Origin: Chloroflexota bacterium
GTDB lineage: Bacteria; Chloroflexota; Dehalococcoidia; SZUA-161; SpSt-899
NCBI GenBank assembly: GCA_018657655.1
Contig: JABHWQ010000065.1
Coordinates: 1 to 5,691 of the forward strand
Direction: 5' to 3'
Length of the DNA: 5,691 nucleotides
Every line of letters starts with the position of its first letter. Position 1 is the first letter of the stretch. The notes beneath the pieces were generated by a model. It was not told the DNA's origin. It was given only the letters and a program-made list of their open reading frames with translations, and did no database searches. Both the position numbers and the translations under genes were made by a program. Positions 5,448-5,691 of this stretch are shown here, in pieces.

Positions 5448-5691
5448 GATGTCGCTCCTGTGTAGCGATTGTAGCTATCTTGAAGATTCGCCAGTTCCAT
5501 ATTCTTTGTCGAGTCTTCGTGAGCGATCTTGCCTTTATGCAGAATCACCAGTCGATCCGAAAGTTCCAGTCCTAGTTTCAGGTTATGCGTGGTCATGAGC
5601 ACGGTGCGGCTGCCCGAGGTGAAAGTTTTTAACAGGTCGGATAGCATTACGGTGGCGGTCTGATCGAGTCCCGTCTCCGGCTCGTCCAGCA
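5444..5691 (-). CDS. ccmA: Haem exporter ATP-binding protein CcmA, C-terminal part
   Basis: CcmA is the cytoplasmic ABC ATPase of the CcmABCD complex. Only the last 81 residues are in the window. The frame opens at the window edge with LDEPETGLDQT, which is the Walker B aspartate/glutamate and D-loop, continues through MLSDLLKTF, and reaches TVLMTTHNLKLGLELSDRL with the H-loop histidine. It ends with the LHKGKIAHEDS strand and a short tail. Walker A and the signature motif lie beyond 5691. The ABC domain alone would fit many transporters, but the overlap with ccmB and the short C-terminus after the H-loop identify CcmA. An internal ATG at 5647 is not the start, since the ABC homology continues upstream of it. 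Confidence 0.9.
   Translation of the reverse strand, partial: LDEPETGLDQTATVMLSDLLKTFTSGSRTVLMTTHNLKLGLELSDRLVILHKGKIAHEDSTKNMELANLQDSYNRYTGATS
5455..5459 (-). promoter_or_regulatory. Ribosome binding site that selects the TTG start of ccmB
   Basis: AGGAG on the minus strand lies 7 bases before TTG at 5447, inside the ccmA 3' end. No ATG is available in frame nearby, so this site decides the start. Confidence 0.7.

Noticed and set aside
5239..5598. Plus-strand open frame of 119 codons opposite ccmB and ccmA
   Set aside because: It is antisense to strongly conserved ccm genes and shows no domain or ribosome site of its own.

Overview
All real genes in this window are read from the minus strand. 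From high to low coordinates the order is ccmA (3' end only), ccmB, ccmC, ccmD, an orphan homologue of the corrinoid-binding domain of the CODH/ACS corrinoid protein, a VTT/DedA-like membrane protein, a membrane-anchored Holliday-junction-resolvase-related nuclease, a broken REP-associated tyrosine transposase (RAYT) between two REP doublets, and uvrB (N-terminal three quarters). The DNA is moderate in GC and gene-dense, with short gaps or 4-base overlaps between genes. It is bacterial chromosome: UvrB and a system I cytochrome c maturation (Ccm) cluster are both present. The corrinoid-protein relative and the general character of UvrB suggest an anaerobic or facultative bacterium, possibly of the Chloroflexota/Dehalococcoidia type, but that placement is a weak inference.

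Region 3317-5691 looks like one transcription unit. ccmA overlaps ccmB (TTGA), ccmB is 7 bases from ccmC, ccmC is 4 bases from ccmD, and ccmD overlaps the corrinoid-domain gene (ATGA). CcmA, CcmB, CcmC and CcmD together load haem on the outer face of the membrane for cytochrome c assembly. The position directly after ccmD, where ccmE is often found, is taken here by the corrinoid-domain-like gene. No ccmE, ccmF or ccmH lies in the window. ccmD is only 51 codons long.

Region 2129-3283 holds a VTT-domain membrane protein and, 12 bases on, a nuclease-fold protein with an N-terminal membrane anchor. They are probably co-transcribed and may be a continuation of the ccm unit.

Region 1545-2133 is a small mobile module. 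A RAYT pseudogene (one single-base deletion and one in-frame TGA) lies exactly between two copies of a 53-55 base REP doublet. Each doublet is two inverted hairpins, each headed by GTAG. The doublets supply the stop codons of both the nuclease gene and the RAYT, and one sits in the leader of uvrB, 12 bases from its start codon. uvrB (nucleotide excision repair helicase subunit) then runs off the low-coordinate edge.
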